Positions 44,890 through 54,429 of a stretch of 64,000 nucleotides of DNA are shown piece by piece. A program made the translations under genes and the position numbers. A model generated the notes under the pieces. That model was not told the origin of the DNA, did no database searches, and saw only the letters and a program-made list of their open reading frames with translations. Within the stretch, counting starts at the first letter, position 1. Each line of letters starts with the position of its first letter. The stretch is from Pararhizobium sp. A13. GTDB taxonomy: Bacteria; Pseudomonadota; Alphaproteobacteria; Rhizobiales; Rhizobiaceae. The DNA lies in contig NZ_CP149512.1 in assembly GCF_040126305.1 (NCBI RefSeq), positions 1 to 64,000 on the forward strand, read 5' to 3'.

Positions 44890-45468
44890 ATGACAAAGTT
44901 TCTCGAAAGTGGTCTCAGATCACGGCTACCGCGACGGCTTTGGCAGGATCGGGCCGGGGCATCTGCCGTCGAATTCGCGCTCTTGCTTCCGGTTCTCCTC
45001 GTTCTCCTCGCTGGGTTAGCCGACCTCGGCCACGGATTGGCGGTTCGCAGGAAGGTGAACCAGATGGCTTCCACCGCAGGCGAAATGATTTCGATGCAGA
45101 CGGCCTGGGTCAGCTCGGACGTGTCCAGCATTCTTTCCGGGGTCAGTTCTATCCTGCAGCCTTACGACCTCGACAACCTCACCATCCTGCTTTGCGTTGT
45201 GGACGTCGACAAGAAGGGTCATGCGACGGTCGCCTGGTCGTCGGCCTATGGAACGACCGCTCTCTCGGCGGGACAGGCCTCGCCCGTCGATATTCCCGAG
45301 GACCTGCAGGAGGAAGATGTGCAGATGGTCGTGACGCGTGTCCAATACAAGCTTAACACGATAATGTCGGGGCTGTTTGGAAGCCTCACCGGCAACGGCG
45401 CCTATGAGTACGAGCAGTATTTTCTCACGCGCCCACGTAACGGTGACACGATCACCTCCACGACATAG
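44890..45468 (+). CDS. tadF: TadE/TadF-family pseudopilin
   Basis: A 192-residue second TadE-like pseudopilin: DRAGASAVEFALLLPVLLVLLAGLADLG with the VEFAL glutamate, then a periplasmic domain rich in serine and threonine. It is the third gene of the trio. The symbol is given by position in tadGEF-like sets and is tentative. Confidence 0.75.
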   Translation: MTKFLESGLRSRLPRRLWQDRAGASAVEFALLLPVLLVLLAGLADLGHGLAVRRKVNQMASTAGEMISMQTAWVSSDVSSILSGVSSILQPYDLDNLTILLCVVDVDKKGHATVAWSSAYGTTALSAGQASPVDIPEDLQEEDVQMVVTRVQYKLNTIMSGLFGSLTGNGAYEYEQYFLTRPRNGDTITSTT

Positions 45469-45596
45469 GAAGAAAATTTTCCATTCTAAAGGGGGTGCCT
45501 CGCACGCGCGAGCGCGTCTTCAATTTCCCGCAAGTGAGCTCTAGGCAGCCGGTCGCAAAGTTTTGAGTGATGGCCGCGAGGCGGCTATCGGCAGCA

Positions 45597-46943
45597 TCAT
45601 TTACGCGCGGCATAGCCGGTTCGATTGATGCCGTGGCGCTGCAGTTTGTCATAGAACGTCTTTCGTGGAATGCCGAGCGCTTCGATCGTCCGGCGGACAT
45701 CACCATCATTGACCGCCAGCGCTTCGCGAATGATCTCCGCTTCGTACTGCTCCAGCTTTTCCGGAAGCGTGGCAGTGGCTGGTGGCAAGGAAATCGCATT
45801 CTCCCTGCCACCTTCAAGCCCGAGTACCACCCTTTCGGCGAAATGCGAAAGCTCGCGAACATTTCCCGGCCAGGCGTGCGACAAGAGGTGGCGGCGCACG
45901 CCCTGTGAAAGGGCAGGCACGTCCCGATGAAAACGGGCCGCGGCGCGGGCGGCAAAATGAGTAAACAACAGGGGAATATCCTCGCGGCGTTCCCGAAGTG
46001 GAGGAATGGAAATCGTGACGACATTCAGCCGATAATAGAGATCCTCGCGAAAATCGCCGCGCACGTCCGGGTCACCGAGATCGATCTTGGCGGCGGCCAC
46101 CACCCGGAGATCGACTGGGCGTACGTCGTTCGTGCCAAGCGGCGTGATCTCGCGCATTTCGAGAACGCGAAGCATCTTCACCTGCGTGGCCACAGGCATG
46201 CTTTCGATTTCGTCTAGAAAAAGCGTGCCGCCGCTCGCATGCTCGATCCGCCCCGTGCGGCGCTTTTGAGCACCGGTGAATGCCCCGGCTTCGTGGCCAA
46301 ACAGTTCACTCTCGATCACGGTCTCCGGAAGGGCGCCGCAATTGAGCGCCACGAAATTGCCTCTTCGCCTCCGGCTCCACTGATGCAGAAGCTGGGCGAC
46401 AACCTCCTTACCGCTCCCGGTTTCACCAGCGACAAGGACATCGACGTCGGTATCGGCGATATGCCTCAGGATGTTCCGAAGGTTTTCCATCACGGGCGTC
46501 TGGCCGATCAGCGGCAGACTGTCCTGCGCGTCCTCGGCCGCCCGCCGCAGCGCCCGGTTTTCCATCACCAGTCTCCGTTTTTCGGTTGCCCGGTGTACGC
46601 TCTGCACCAGACGGTCGGCTGCGAAAGGTTTGGCGATGAAATCGTAGGCACCGTTCTGGAGCGCCTGGACAGCCATTGGAATGTCGCCATGGCCCGTGAT
46701 GAGGATGACCGGCAGGTCGGCGTCCATCTCCTTCAGCGTGGCGAACAATTGCAATCCGTCGATCTCGGGCATGCGAATATCCGTGACGACGACACCGGCA
46801 AAGTCCGACGACAGATCCGCAAGCGCCGCCTTGGCACCGCCAAATGCCGAAACGGCAAACCCGGCCAGCTCGAGCGTCTGGGCCGTGGCGCGGCGAAGAT
46901 CCTTGTCGTCATCGACAAGAGCAACTGGCGTCAACGGGTCCAT
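45597..46943 (-). CDS. dctD: C4-dicarboxylate response regulator DctD, sigma-54 activator
   Basis: A 448-residue NtrC-type activator. The receiver domain (1-120) has the phospho-accepting Asp in [15 protein letters not shown]. The AAA+ domain has Walker [15 protein letters not shown], the sigma-54 contact loop [14 protein letters not shown] and Walker B-region [12 protein letters not shown]. The C-terminal Fis-type helix-turn-helix is [21 protein letters not shown]. It is phosphorylated by DctB and binds the dyads upstream of dctA. It starts 4 bases after the dctB stop, so they form an operon. Confidence 0.95.
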   Translation of the reverse strand: MDPLTPVALVDDDKDLRRATAQTLELAGFAVSAFGGAKAALADLSSDFAGVVVTDIRMPEIDGLQLFATLKEMDADLPVILITGHGDIPMAVQALQNGAYDFIAKPFAADRLVQSVHRATEKRRLVMENRALRRAAEDAQDSLPLIGQTPVMENLRNILRHIADTDVDVLVAGETGSGKEVVAQLLHQWSRRRRGNFVALNCGALPETVIESELFGHEAGAFTGAQKRRTGRIEHASGGTLFLDEIESMPVATQVKMLRVLEMREITPLGTNDVRPVDLRVVAAAKIDLGDPDVRGDFREDLYYRLNVVTISIPPLRERREDIPLLFTHFAARAAARFHRDVPALSQGVRRHLLSHAWPGNVRELSHFAERVVLGLEGGRENAISLPPATATLPEKLEQYEAEIIREALAVNDGDVRRTIEALGIPRKTFYDKLQRHGINRTGYAARK

Positions 46944-46947
46944 GATC

Positions 46948-48807
46948 TCATGCCTTCTTCAGATAAACGATGAATCGGGTTCCGCTGTCATCGCTGGATA
47001 CCTCCATCCGGCCGCCATAATCGGCGACGATGTCCTTGGATATGACCAGTCCCAGCCCGAGGCCGCTTTCCTTCGAGGTGTTGAACGGCGTGAACAGCCC
47101 CTCACGAATCTTCGGCGAAATGCCCGGTCCGTTGTCCGCGACAGTCAGCATCACGGTGTCCGCGTCACTCTCCACGCGAATCTCGACGCGACCCTTTTCG
47201 CCTTTCGGCGCCACCGCCTCCAATGCATTCTGCAGCAGGTTGATCAGCACTTGCTCCAGCCGGATGCGGTTTCCCATCACCATGGTGCCGACCGCCGGCA
47301 GGTCGATGTCCAGCGCATCCATGCGTCCGGCAAAGCGGCTGCGCAGCAACATCACCGCACCCTCGATGATATCTGTCACGCCGGTCGGTTCGGGGGCGCT
47401 GCGGCCCTTGCGAGCGAATGCCTTCAACTCTTCGGTGATTGAGCCTATCCGCTCTGTCAGCGCGGCAATATTTTCCAGGTTTTCGCCGGCGGGTGCCGTT
47501 TGCCCGCGGCCGAGGAACACGCGCGCATTGTCCGCATAGGCCCGAATGGTGGCGACCGGCTGATTGATTTCGTGGGCGACGCCCGCCGCGACCTGGCCGA
47601 GGATCGCCAGCCGGTTTGCTTGCACAAGATCCTGCTGCACCGCCTGCAGCTTCTGTTCGGTGTTTCTGTGATCGGTGATTTCCGCCTGCAGCCGATCGCG
47701 CGCCTGACTGAGATCAAACGTGCGCTCCGTCACGCGGCGCTCCAGTTCCTCTCGCGCCTGCTGCTCGCGGAATATCCGCAAGGCAAGGGAATGGCGGCGG
47801 CGCAGCAGAAAAGCGCCTGCTGCCAGAAGCGGTAATAGGACGAGCAGTGCCAGCAGGCGCGCTTCGCGCACGCTGGCGTCCATCGGCGCTTTCAGTGACA
47901 CCAGATGCTGCAATTGCCATATCGTGGTCGGCACGGGAACCTGCACGTTCAGAAACGCCGTCTCGCCGGCATCACCCGGCATGACGATCCGGGCCAGATC
48001 AAGCCCGACCCCAAGGGTCCCGACGACATGGAAGGGCAGCGGCCTTAACGGCGCGTCACCGAACTGAAGGCTTTCGCGTATGCTGGCGAGGCGGTCGGGA
48101 GCGATTTCGCCGACGGTCATGAAACGCCAGGAAGGAATGCTGGTAACAAGGACGATGCCGCGCTCGTCGACGACATAGGATGGCTTTCCGGAGGCATTCC
48201 AGTCCGCTTCAACGTCATCAAATTCGACTTTGACCACGACCACGCCAAGCGGGCTGTTGCTGCCGTCGATACGCTGCGAAATATAAAGCCCCGGTTTCTT
48301 GCTGACGCTGCCAAGCGCGAAGTGCTCGGCCTGTCCCTTGGCCAGCGCGCGCTGGAAATACTCCCGGAAGCGATAATCGTTGCCGACGAAGCTCGTCGGT
48401 TCGTGCCAGTTGCTGGCCGCGACCGCGACACCGTCGTTTCCGATAACATAGATGACCGCGGCCTTCGTGCCCGCGGCCAGCATTTCCAGCTTGCGATCGA
48501 GCCGGTTGAGCACACCGGGATCGTTTGCCGCCAGCGCCGTGGCGAGCGCGCTATCCTGGGAAAGCACAAACGGAAGCGCTCGATATTTTTCCAGAACCGT
48601 GCGCAGCAGCGCTGCATTCAAAGTGGCATCGTTGCGAGCTTGCGTTTCCAGCGCGACCTCTGCGCGCTGCCGCCCAATCTCGCCGCCTCCCCAGAGTCCG
48701 GCGGCGATCATCACGAATGCCACGCCGGCATAGATAATCCACGCCCAGCGGATGCGTGCTTGCAACGTGGCGGACGGCGCCCACCATTGAAGTCCCAAAA
48801 CAGCCAT
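46948..48807 (-). CDS. dctB: C4-dicarboxylate sensor histidine kinase DctB
   Basis: A 619-residue membrane sensor kinase from ATG 48807; earlier possible starts (48822, and TTG 48834) would place a DctD site inside the coding region. Helices near residues 12-32 and 300-322 frame a periplasmic double-PAS/Cache domain that binds succinate, fumarate or malate. A coiled coil ([20 protein letters not shown]) leads to the H-box [24 protein letters not shown]-box [12 protein letters not shown] and G-boxes [20 protein letters not shown]. It is divergent from dctA and co-transcribed with dctD. Confidence 0.94.
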   Translation of the reverse strand: MAVLGLQWWAPSATLQARIRWAWIIYAGVAFVMIAAGLWGGGEIGRQRAEVALETQARNDATLNAALLRTVLEKYRALPFVLSQDSALATALAANDPGVLNRLDRKLEMLAAGTKAAVIYVIGNDGVAVAASNWHEPTSFVGNDYRFREYFQRALAKGQAEHFALGSVSKKPGLYISQRIDGSNSPLGVVVVKVEFDDVEADWNASGKPSYVVDERGIVLVTSIPSWRFMTVGEIAPDRLASIRESLQFGDAPLRPLPFHVVGTLGVGLDLARIVMPGDAGETAFLNVQVPVPTTIWQLQHLVSLKAPMDASVREARLLALLVLLPLLAAGAFLLRRRHSLALRIFREQQAREELERRVTERTFDLSQARDRLQAEITDHRNTEQKLQAVQQDLVQANRLAILGQVAAGVAHEINQPVATIRAYADNARVFLGRGQTAPAGENLENIAALTERIGSITEELKAFARKGRSAPEPTGVTDIIEGAVMLLRSRFAGRMDALDIDLPAVGTMVMGNRIRLEQVLINLLQNALEAVAPKGEKGRVEIRVESDADTVMLTVADNGPGISPKIREGLFTPFNTSKESGLGLGLVISKDIVADYGGRMEVSSDDSGTRFIVYLKKA

Positions 48808-48813
48808 GACGAA

Positions 48814-48835
48814 GTTGTGCATATTTTCGCACAAC
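48814..48835. promoter_or_regulatory. DctD upstream activator dyad 1
   Basis: GTTGTGC at 48814-48820 and GCACAAC at 48829-48835 form a perfect 7-bp inverted repeat around ATATTTTC. It overlaps the earliest possible dctB starts, so it may also affect dctB. It lies about 114 bases upstream of the dctA -24/-12 element, the expected distance for an enhancer bound by DctD. Confidence 0.75.
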
Positions 48836-48848
48836 TATCAACAAACTC

Positions 48849-48864
48849 GTGCGGATTTTCGCAT
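48849..48864. promoter_or_regulatory. DctD upstream activator dyad 2
   Basis: GTGCGGATTTTCGCAT contains the half-sites TGCG / CGCA and the same ATTTTC centre as dyad 1. Its centre lies about 32 bases from that of dyad 1 (three helical turns), matching the known tandem arrangement of DctD sites upstream of rhizobial dctA. Confidence 0.7.
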
Positions 48865-48937
48865 AAAATGCACTGCCATTATAGCGACTGATTATTTTAA
48901 TGACGTATTTTCAATAGTTTATAGAACCATGAAAAAC

Positions 48938-48952
48938 TGGCACGGCGATTGC
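48938..48952 (+). promoter_or_regulatory. Sigma-54 promoter of dctA
   Basis: TGGCACGGCGATTGC matches the sigma-54 consensus TGGCAC-N5-TTGC exactly, with the GG and GC at the correct spacing. Transcription should begin near 48964, giving a leader of about 80 bases before the dctA ATG at 49046. Confidence 0.92.
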
Positions 48953-49045
48953 GAGGCATTTCCTCAACAGCGGCTCGGCCGTTGGACTTGAAGCGAACGG
49001 CTCGGGAGGCCGGAACTGTTCCGGACGGGCCAGAAGGAGGAAATC

Positions 49046-50377
49046 ATGATCGCAGCTTTTGATGCGGCCGAACGGCCCCAAAGGAAAACACCTTTCTACA
49101 AGCATCTCTATGTCCAGGTTCTCGCAGCTATCGCCGCGGGTATCCTTCTCGGTCACTTCTACCCGGAGCTCGGCACGCAGCTGAAGCCCTTGGGCGACGC
49201 CTTCATCAGACTGGTCAAGATGATCATCGCGCCGGTCATCTTTCTAACAGTGGCAACCGGCATCGCAGGCATGAGTGACCTGCAGAAGGTCGGCCGCGTC
49301 GCCGGCAAGGCCATGCTGTATTTCCTGACCTTTTCGACGCTTGCGCTGGTGATCGGCCTTGTCGTCGCCAACGTGGTCCAGCCCGGTGCCGGCATGCACA
49401 TCGATCCAGCCTCGCTCGATCCGACGGCTGTCGCTACCTACACCGAGAAGGCGCATGAGCAAAGCGTCACTGGCTTCCTGAGCAACATCATCCCGACCAC
49501 GATTGTCGGCGCCTTTGCGGATGGAGATATCCTGCAGGTTCTGTTCTTCTCCGTGCTGTTCGGCATCGCGCTCGCAATGGTCGGCGAGAAGGGTGAGCCG
49601 GTCATCAACTTTCTCAACGCGTTGACGGCGCCGATCTTCAAGCTCGTCGCCATCCTGATGAAAGCCGCGCCGATCGGTGCCTTTGGTGCCATGGCGTTTA
49701 CGATCGGCAAATATGGCGTCGGCTCGATCGCCAACCTCGCCATGCTGATCGGCACCTTCTACGTTACCTCGCTGCTGTTCGTGCTCGTCGTCCTTGGGGC
49801 TGTCGCTCGCTACAACGGCTTCTCGATCCTGGCGCTGCTGCGCTATATCAAGGAAGAACTGCTGCTCGTCCTTGGCACCTCGTCCTCGGAAGCTGCCCTC
49901 CCGGGACTGATGAACAAGATGGAAAAGGCCGGCTGCAAGCGCTCGGTCGTTGGCCTCGTCATTCCGACCGGCTATTCCTTCAACCTCGATGGCACGAACA
50001 TCTACATGACGCTGGCCGCGCTGTTCATCGCTCAGGCTACCGACATCAACCTCACCTGGGCGGACCAGATCCTGCTGCTGCTTGTTGCGATGCTGAGCTC
50101 CAAGGGTGCGGCGGGCATCACCGGTGCGGGCTTCATCACGCTCGCCGCCACGCTCTCGGTCGTTCCGTCCGTACCCGTCGCAGGCATGGCGCTCATCCTC
50201 GGCATCGACCGCTTCATGTCCGAATGCCGGGCTTTGACCAACCTCGTCGGCAACGCAGTTGCCACTATCGTTGTTGCTCGCTGGGAGAATGAATTGGACG
50301 CTGAACAGCTTGCCAAGGCTCTCGACGGAAAGGTCATTGACAGCCTCCCGGCAGCCGGTCTTCAGCCGGCCGAGTAG
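49046..50377 (+). CDS. dctA: C4-dicarboxylate transport protein DctA
   Basis: A 443-residue DAACS-family proton/sodium symporter for succinate, fumarate and malate in the inner membrane. A strong ribosome site AAGGAGG precedes the ATG. Family signatures are present: [20 protein letters not shown], the hairpin [38 protein letters not shown] and [20 protein letters not shown]. In rhizobia this transporter feeds bacteroids and is essential for symbiotic nitrogen fixation. Its divergent dctBD genes and sigma-54 promoter make the assignment firm. Confidence 0.97.
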   Translation: MIAAFDAAERPQRKTPFYKHLYVQVLAAIAAGILLGHFYPELGTQLKPLGDAFIRLVKMIIAPVIFLTVATGIAGMSDLQKVGRVAGKAMLYFLTFSTLALVIGLVVANVVQPGAGMHIDPASLDPTAVATYTEKAHEQSVTGFLSNIIPTTIVGAFADGDILQVLFFSVLFGIALAMVGEKGEPVINFLNALTAPIFKLVAILMKAAPIGAFGAMAFTIGKYGVGSIANLAMLIGTFYVTSLLFVLVVLGAVARYNGFSILALLRYIKEELLLVLGTSSSEAALPGLMNKMEKAGCKRSVVGLVIPTGYSFNLDGTNIYMTLAALFIAQATDINLTWADQILLLLVAMLSSKGAAGITGAGFITLAATLSVVPSVPVAGMALILGIDRFMSECRALTNLVGNAVATIVVARWENELDAEQLAKALDGKVIDSLPAAGLQPAE

Positions 50378-50412
50378 CATAAACGCAACCTGTTCGTGCT
50401 TTTTCCGAGAAG

Positions 50413-50449
50413 ACATGAAACGGCTCGCTATCGGCGGGCCGTTTCATGT
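50413..50449. terminator. Terminator-like hairpin after dctA
   Basis: ACATGAAACGGC at 50413-50424 pairs perfectly with GCCGTTTCATGT at 50438-50449 across a 13-base loop, 35 bases after the dctA stop and before the convergent secretion operon. The 12-bp stem is strong, but the T-run is weak. Confidence 0.65.
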
Positions 50450-50510
50450 TTGCGAGAGTTGGCTTACGCGACGGAATGGAATGATGGTGGCCGTCGCGGA
50501 GGAGCATCCG

Positions 50511-51920
50511 TCACGGTTCGCGGATGGCGCTGTCAAGCCCACGCAGCAGCGGATACAGGAAGTAGGAGATCACCGTGCGACGGCCCACCTTGATCTCCGT
50601 GGACACCGTCATGCCGGGCAGAAGCCGCACGGGCTCGCCGGAAGAATGAAGCCTGGTGTCGGTCAGTAGAACGCGCGCCTTGAAAAACGGCTCTACGGGT
50701 TTACCGGCGGCTGCGTCCTGCTGTGTTGAGGTGAAGGCATCACGGCTGATCGTCCTGATCGTGCCTGAGGCGGTGCCGAATTTCTGGAACGGATAGGCAT
50801 CGAATTTGACCCGCGCCTCTTTGTCGACAGCTACGCGACCGATATCCCGCGAACTGATCGAGACCTCCGCCTCCAGCGGCACGTTGAGGGGAACGAGTGT
50901 GACAATCGGCTCCGCTTCGCGCACGACAGAACCTATGGAACGCTCTGCGAGATCGAGGACAACCGCGTCGGCAGGCGCAGTCAGGGTGATCATATTGCGG
51001 CGCAACTCCATCTTTTTCAGCTCTTCGCCCACCGTGTCGCGCTGATTGCGCAATTCGACGAGTTGTTCCATCGACGTTCGCCGGAAGTCCTCGATGAAAG
51101 CCTGCCGATCGGCCGTCAGCTTCGCCAGAGAATGTTTCGCTTCGGCTGCCTTGCCGTGCAGTGCGGAGAGGTCTGAGTCGACATCGAGACGGGCATCGCG
51201 CGAACCGAGGAAAGCGACCAGCGAACCGGTGTCGTTGCGGTAGAGCGTCTCGCGCGCGCTTTCGATCCGGATCAGGTTCTCCCGCCGACTGGCAAGCACC
51301 GCTTCCTGATCCTTGCCGGATGCGATCGCCGCGGCCTGCCCCGCAATCTGCTGCTCGAAATTCTGAAGCTGGGCCACGTAGAAGGCGCGACGTTGTTCGA
51401 AGAGCCGCACCTGCAGCATTTCGTCCGCAGAGTCGCCTGCCTGCTTCGCATAATCGGTGCCAGCGAGTTCGGCTTCAATACGCCTTACCTGCGCGTCGAG
51501 CGCCGCGAATTTCGTGCGCTGCTGATCGACGTCTGACTGGCTGAAAGTCGCATCAAGCCTGGCGAGCGTCTGCCCTGCGCGAACCTCTTCGCCGATCGCG
51601 ACATCGATCGTGCGGATGATCGAGGTTTCCAGCGGTTGAACGACGATGGTCGGCTGGGTCGTGATGAGCTTGCCGGGCGCGATGACGACCTCGTCGATCT
51701 TGGAAACCGAAGCCCAGAAAACGGCGGTGCCAATGAGGGCGGTGACCCCATAGAGCGTCAATCGCGCAATCCTTGGCGGTACGCGTTCTTCCAGTTCGAC
51801 GGCGTCTGACTGAAATTCGGCAATGACGGGCGGCAATGCGCGATGCACGACCAGTTCTGTCTTGGGCCTCGCTACGGGAACGGGCAGATTCTCGTGAGAC
51901 TTCTCCCGGCGCTTGCTCAT
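50511..51920 (-). CDS. Type I secretion membrane-fusion protein (HlyD family)
   Basis: A 469-residue periplasmic adaptor. ATG 51920 overlaps the ATPase stop by 4 bases (ATGA). A cytoplasmic N-terminus is followed by one membrane helix (LYGVTALIGTAVFWASV), a split biotinyl-lipoyl domain (IIRTIDVAIGEEVRAGQTLARLDAT), a long coiled coil (about residues 120-300) and a beta-barrel with RVAVDKEARVKFDAYPFQKFG. It bridges the inner-membrane ABC exporter and a TolC-type outer-membrane channel not encoded here. Its neighbours suggest it exports the 1481-residue protein encoded upstream. Confidence 0.9.
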   Translation of the reverse strand: MSKRREKSHENLPVPVARPKTELVVHRALPPVIAEFQSDAVELEERVPPRIARLTLYGVTALIGTAVFWASVSKIDEVVIAPGKLITTQPTIVVQPLETSIIRTIDVAIGEEVRAGQTLARLDATFSQSDVDQQRTKFAALDAQVRRIEAELAGTDYAKQAGDSADEMLQVRLFEQRRAFYVAQLQNFEQQIAGQAAAIASGKDQEAVLASRRENLIRIESARETLYRNDTGSLVAFLGSRDARLDVDSDLSALHGKAAEAKHSLAKLTADRQAFIEDFRRTSMEQLVELRNQRDTVGEELKKMELRRNMITLTAPADAVVLDLAERSIGSVVREAEPIVTLVPLNVPLEAEVSISSRDIGRVAVDKEARVKFDAYPFQKFGTASGTIRTISRDAFTSTQQDAAAGKPVEPFFKARVLLTDTRLHSSGEPVRLLPGMTVSTEIKVGRRTVISYFLYPLLRGLDSAIREP

Positions 51921-54061
51921 GCGACCTGCCTCGTTTGTTGCGACCACAGGTGACGGTACGTCATGCAGCGTGAAACAAGCTGATCGTGACGGCCGATATC
52001 TGCAATCTTGCCGCGTTCGACAACCAGGATGGCATCGGCATCGACCAGCGTGGTCAGGCGATGGGAAACGATGATCACGGTGCGCCCTTCGGCGATCTTG
52101 CTCAAGTTCTGCCTCAGGATTGCCTCGCTGTCGGGATCGAGCGCGCTGGTGGCCTCGTCGAGAATGAGCAGCTTGGGATTGGTGATCAGCGCACGGGCTA
52201 TCGCAAGGCGCTGCTTCTGTCCGCCCGAGAGATTCGATGCGTTCTCCTCCAGCATGGATTCGAAGCCGCGCGGCAGCCGCTCGATGAATTCCTCGGCGCC
52301 GGCGACGCGCGCAGCCTCGATGACCTCTTCGATGCTTGCATTGGGCTTTGCCGCGGCGATGTTTTCGCGAACCGAGCCCCGGAACAGGAAATTGTCCTGA
52401 AGCACCACCCCGATGCTCGTACGAAGATGGACGAGATCAATTTCTCGGCTGTCATAGCCGTCGATCCGGACGATCCCTTGTTGGTTCTGGTAGAGCCCCT
52501 GGATCAACCGGGTGATTGTCGTCTTGCCAGACCCGCTCTTGCCGACGATGCCGAAGACGGAGCCGGCGGGAACCGTGAAAGAGACATCGTCGAGCGCGGG
52601 CGCACCATCCGGTCCGTAGCGGAACGTAACCTTGTCGAAGTCGATACTGCCATGGAGTTCCGGCCTGATGCCGCGCCCACGGCCAAATTGCTCGGGGCGC
52701 TGGTTCATGACCTCGCCGAGCATGCGAACGGAAAGCGCCACTTCCTGATACTCGTGCACCATGGTCACGATCTGGACGAGCGGCCCGGAAACCCTGCCAG
52801 CCAGCATGTTGAACGCGACGAGCGCGCCGATTGTCATGGTGTTGTCGAAAACGTCGAGCGCGCCGAACCCGATGATGGCGACGCTCATCAGCTTTTCCAG
52901 AAGCCCGATCACCGCCTGCGCGACTGTCGAGATCTTCTCGACGCGGAAACGCACGGAAATCGATTGGGCCGAGCAATCGTCCCACACCCGGCGCTGACGT
53001 GGCTCGAGCGCGAGCGACTTGACGGTGCGCATTCCGTGGACGGTTTCGACAAGCAGGGCCTGACGCTCGCCTTCGGCCTGATAGAGGGCTTGAAGCCGCC
53101 GCTGGAACGGGCCGACGAGCATCATGACGACAAGACCGACGAGGGCGGCAAAGCCCAGCACGACGAACGTAAGCTTGACGCTGTAGAGAATGAGGATTGG
53201 CACGAACACCAGAAGCGAAAGCCCGTCGAGCAGCGTCAGGAAAAGCCTGCCCGTGAGGAATTCGCGAATGCGGCCCGTCTGTTGCATGTGCTTCACGAGA
53301 ACGCCGGCGGACGCCTGTTCGAACAGGGCGATCGGCAGACTGAGGAGGTGGCCAAAGGTGCGCGTCGCGATCCGGATGTCGATCTTGTTGGTCGCGTAGA
53401 GCAGGAGATAGCGCCGCAGAAAGGTGAAGGCGGCATCGAAGACGAGGGCAACGCCGATCCCGATCGTCAAGACTGTCAGGGTCGCGTAGCTCTGGTGCAC
53501 CAATACCTTGTCGATGACGAGCTGGAAGAAGATCGGCGTTGCAAGGCCAAGCCCGTAGAGAACGAACGCGGCCAGCGCAACATCGCGGAAAAGGCCGCGC
53601 TGGCGGACGATTTCCGGCACGAACCAACGAAAGCCGAAGGGCAGGTCTTCGTCGGAAAGTCGATAGTTTCGCTTCACCAGGATGACGGAGCCGCCCCACC
53701 GTTTGGAAAACTGCTCCTCGTTCAGAAGGAGGAATTCCGGACGCTGCGCCAGCGGGTCGAGAACCCGGATCATCTCGTTGTCGTCGCTGCCGGCGACGCC
53801 GGCAACTACCACCCAGTTTCCGTTTTCGAGCTCGGCAAGCAACGGATAGGCGTCGCCCATTTTAAACAGCGACCGCCATGTCAGACGCAGGCTGCGGGCG
53901 CGCAGGCCGGCATCTTTCGCCATCCGAAGAAGTTGCCGCGTCGGCACCGGCTGGTCTCCCACGGCATAGTCGTGGAGCAGTCTTTCGGGGGAAAGATCGA
54001 TGCCATGATGGCGACCGACCAGTGCCAGGCATTGCAGATTGGTGTGCGGAAATGTGCTCAT
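51917..54061 (-). CDS. Type I secretion ABC exporter with degenerate C39 domain (HlyB-like)
   Basis: A 714-residue exporter. An N-terminal C39-like domain (about 1-130) lacks the protease residues: the position expected for the catalytic Cys aligns with Thr (PHTNLQCLALVG), and the His position with Asn in GNWVVVAG. It therefore resembles the HlyB CLD that binds unfolded RTX substrates. Six membrane helices follow (about 160-440), then the ATPase: Walker A GIVGKSGSGKTTITRL, signature NLSGGQKQRLAIARALI, Walker B LLILDEATSALD. It forms the inner-membrane motor of a type I system with the adaptor gene, coupled by ATGA. Confidence 0.92.
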   Translation of the reverse strand: MSTFPHTNLQCLALVGRHHGIDLSPERLLHDYAVGDQPVPTRQLLRMAKDAGLRARSLRLTWRSLFKMGDAYPLLAELENGNWVVVAGVAGSDDNEMIRVLDPLAQRPEFLLLNEEQFSKRWGGSVILVKRNYRLSDEDLPFGFRWFVPEIVRQRGLFRDVALAAFVLYGLGLATPIFFQLVIDKVLVHQSYATLTVLTIGIGVALVFDAAFTFLRRYLLLYATNKIDIRIATRTFGHLLSLPIALFEQASAGVLVKHMQQTGRIREFLTGRLFLTLLDGLSLLVFVPILILYSVKLTFVVLGFAALVGLVVMMLVGPFQRRLQALYQAEGERQALLVETVHGMRTVKSLALEPRQRRVWDDCSAQSISVRFRVEKISTVAQAVIGLLEKLMSVAIIGFGALDVFDNTMTIGALVAFNMLAGRVSGPLVQIVTMVHEYQEVALSVRMLGEVMNQRPEQFGRGRGIRPELHGSIDFDKVTFRYGPDGAPALDDVSFTVPAGSVFGIVGKSGSGKTTITRLIQGLYQNQQGIVRIDGYDSREIDLVHLRTSIGVVLQDNFLFRGSVRENIAAAKPNASIEEVIEAARVAGAEEFIERLPRGFESMLEENASNLSGGQKQRLAIARALITNPKLLILDEATSALDPDSEAILRQNLSKIAEGRTVIIVSHRLTTLVDADAILVVERGKIADIGRHDQLVSRCMTYRHLWSQQTRQVA

Positions 54062-54091
54062 GGCCCCCCCGAGGGATCGCTGCGTTTCCGC

Positions 54092-54397
54092 TCAATTGAA
54101 ATTCGGCGAGACGTTTGCGGACGACGGAGACTGTTGTGCGTCGGTAGCCGGCAGTTGCTGAATGTCACCGATCCTGCGAACCGCGCCTGCTTCGACCAGA
54201 CCGGCAAGGGCCTTTTGCATCAGGTCCACGGCATTCGCGAACGCGTCGACCGGCATGATGATCCGCTGGCGAAACACTGGTTTCGGATTGTTGCTCGCGT
54301 CCCGCTCTGTGGCGGAGAGCGACATCAGGTCGATCCGCACAATCGTCCCGGTCACTGTGATTTCGCCAATGCCGTCGGCATAGAGTTCGTTGGTCAT
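54092..54397 (-). CDS. Small protein of the secretion locus, 101 aa, function unknown
   Basis: ATG 54397 is preceded by AAGGAGAAGACA, a strong ribosome site. The protein opens with TNELYADGIGEITVTGTIVR, a beta-rich segment, then RQRIIMPVDAFANAVDLMQK and a helical part; the C-terminal tail is Pro/Ser/Asn-rich. There is no signal peptide or membrane helix. The layout faintly recalls DUF3467-type proteins, but I do not claim it. Its position 30 bases before the exporter gene, in the same run as the large protein and CobW gene, suggests a dedicated accessory such as a chaperone or regulator of secretion. Confidence 0.8.
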   Translation of the reverse strand: MTNELYADGIGEITVTGTIVRIDLMSLSATERDASNNPKPVFRQRIIMPVDAFANAVDLMQKALAGLVEAGAVRRIGDIQQLPATDAQQSPSSANVSPNFN

Positions 54398-54429
54398 TGT
54401 CTTCTCCTTGGGTTGTTGTTCGAGATCAG

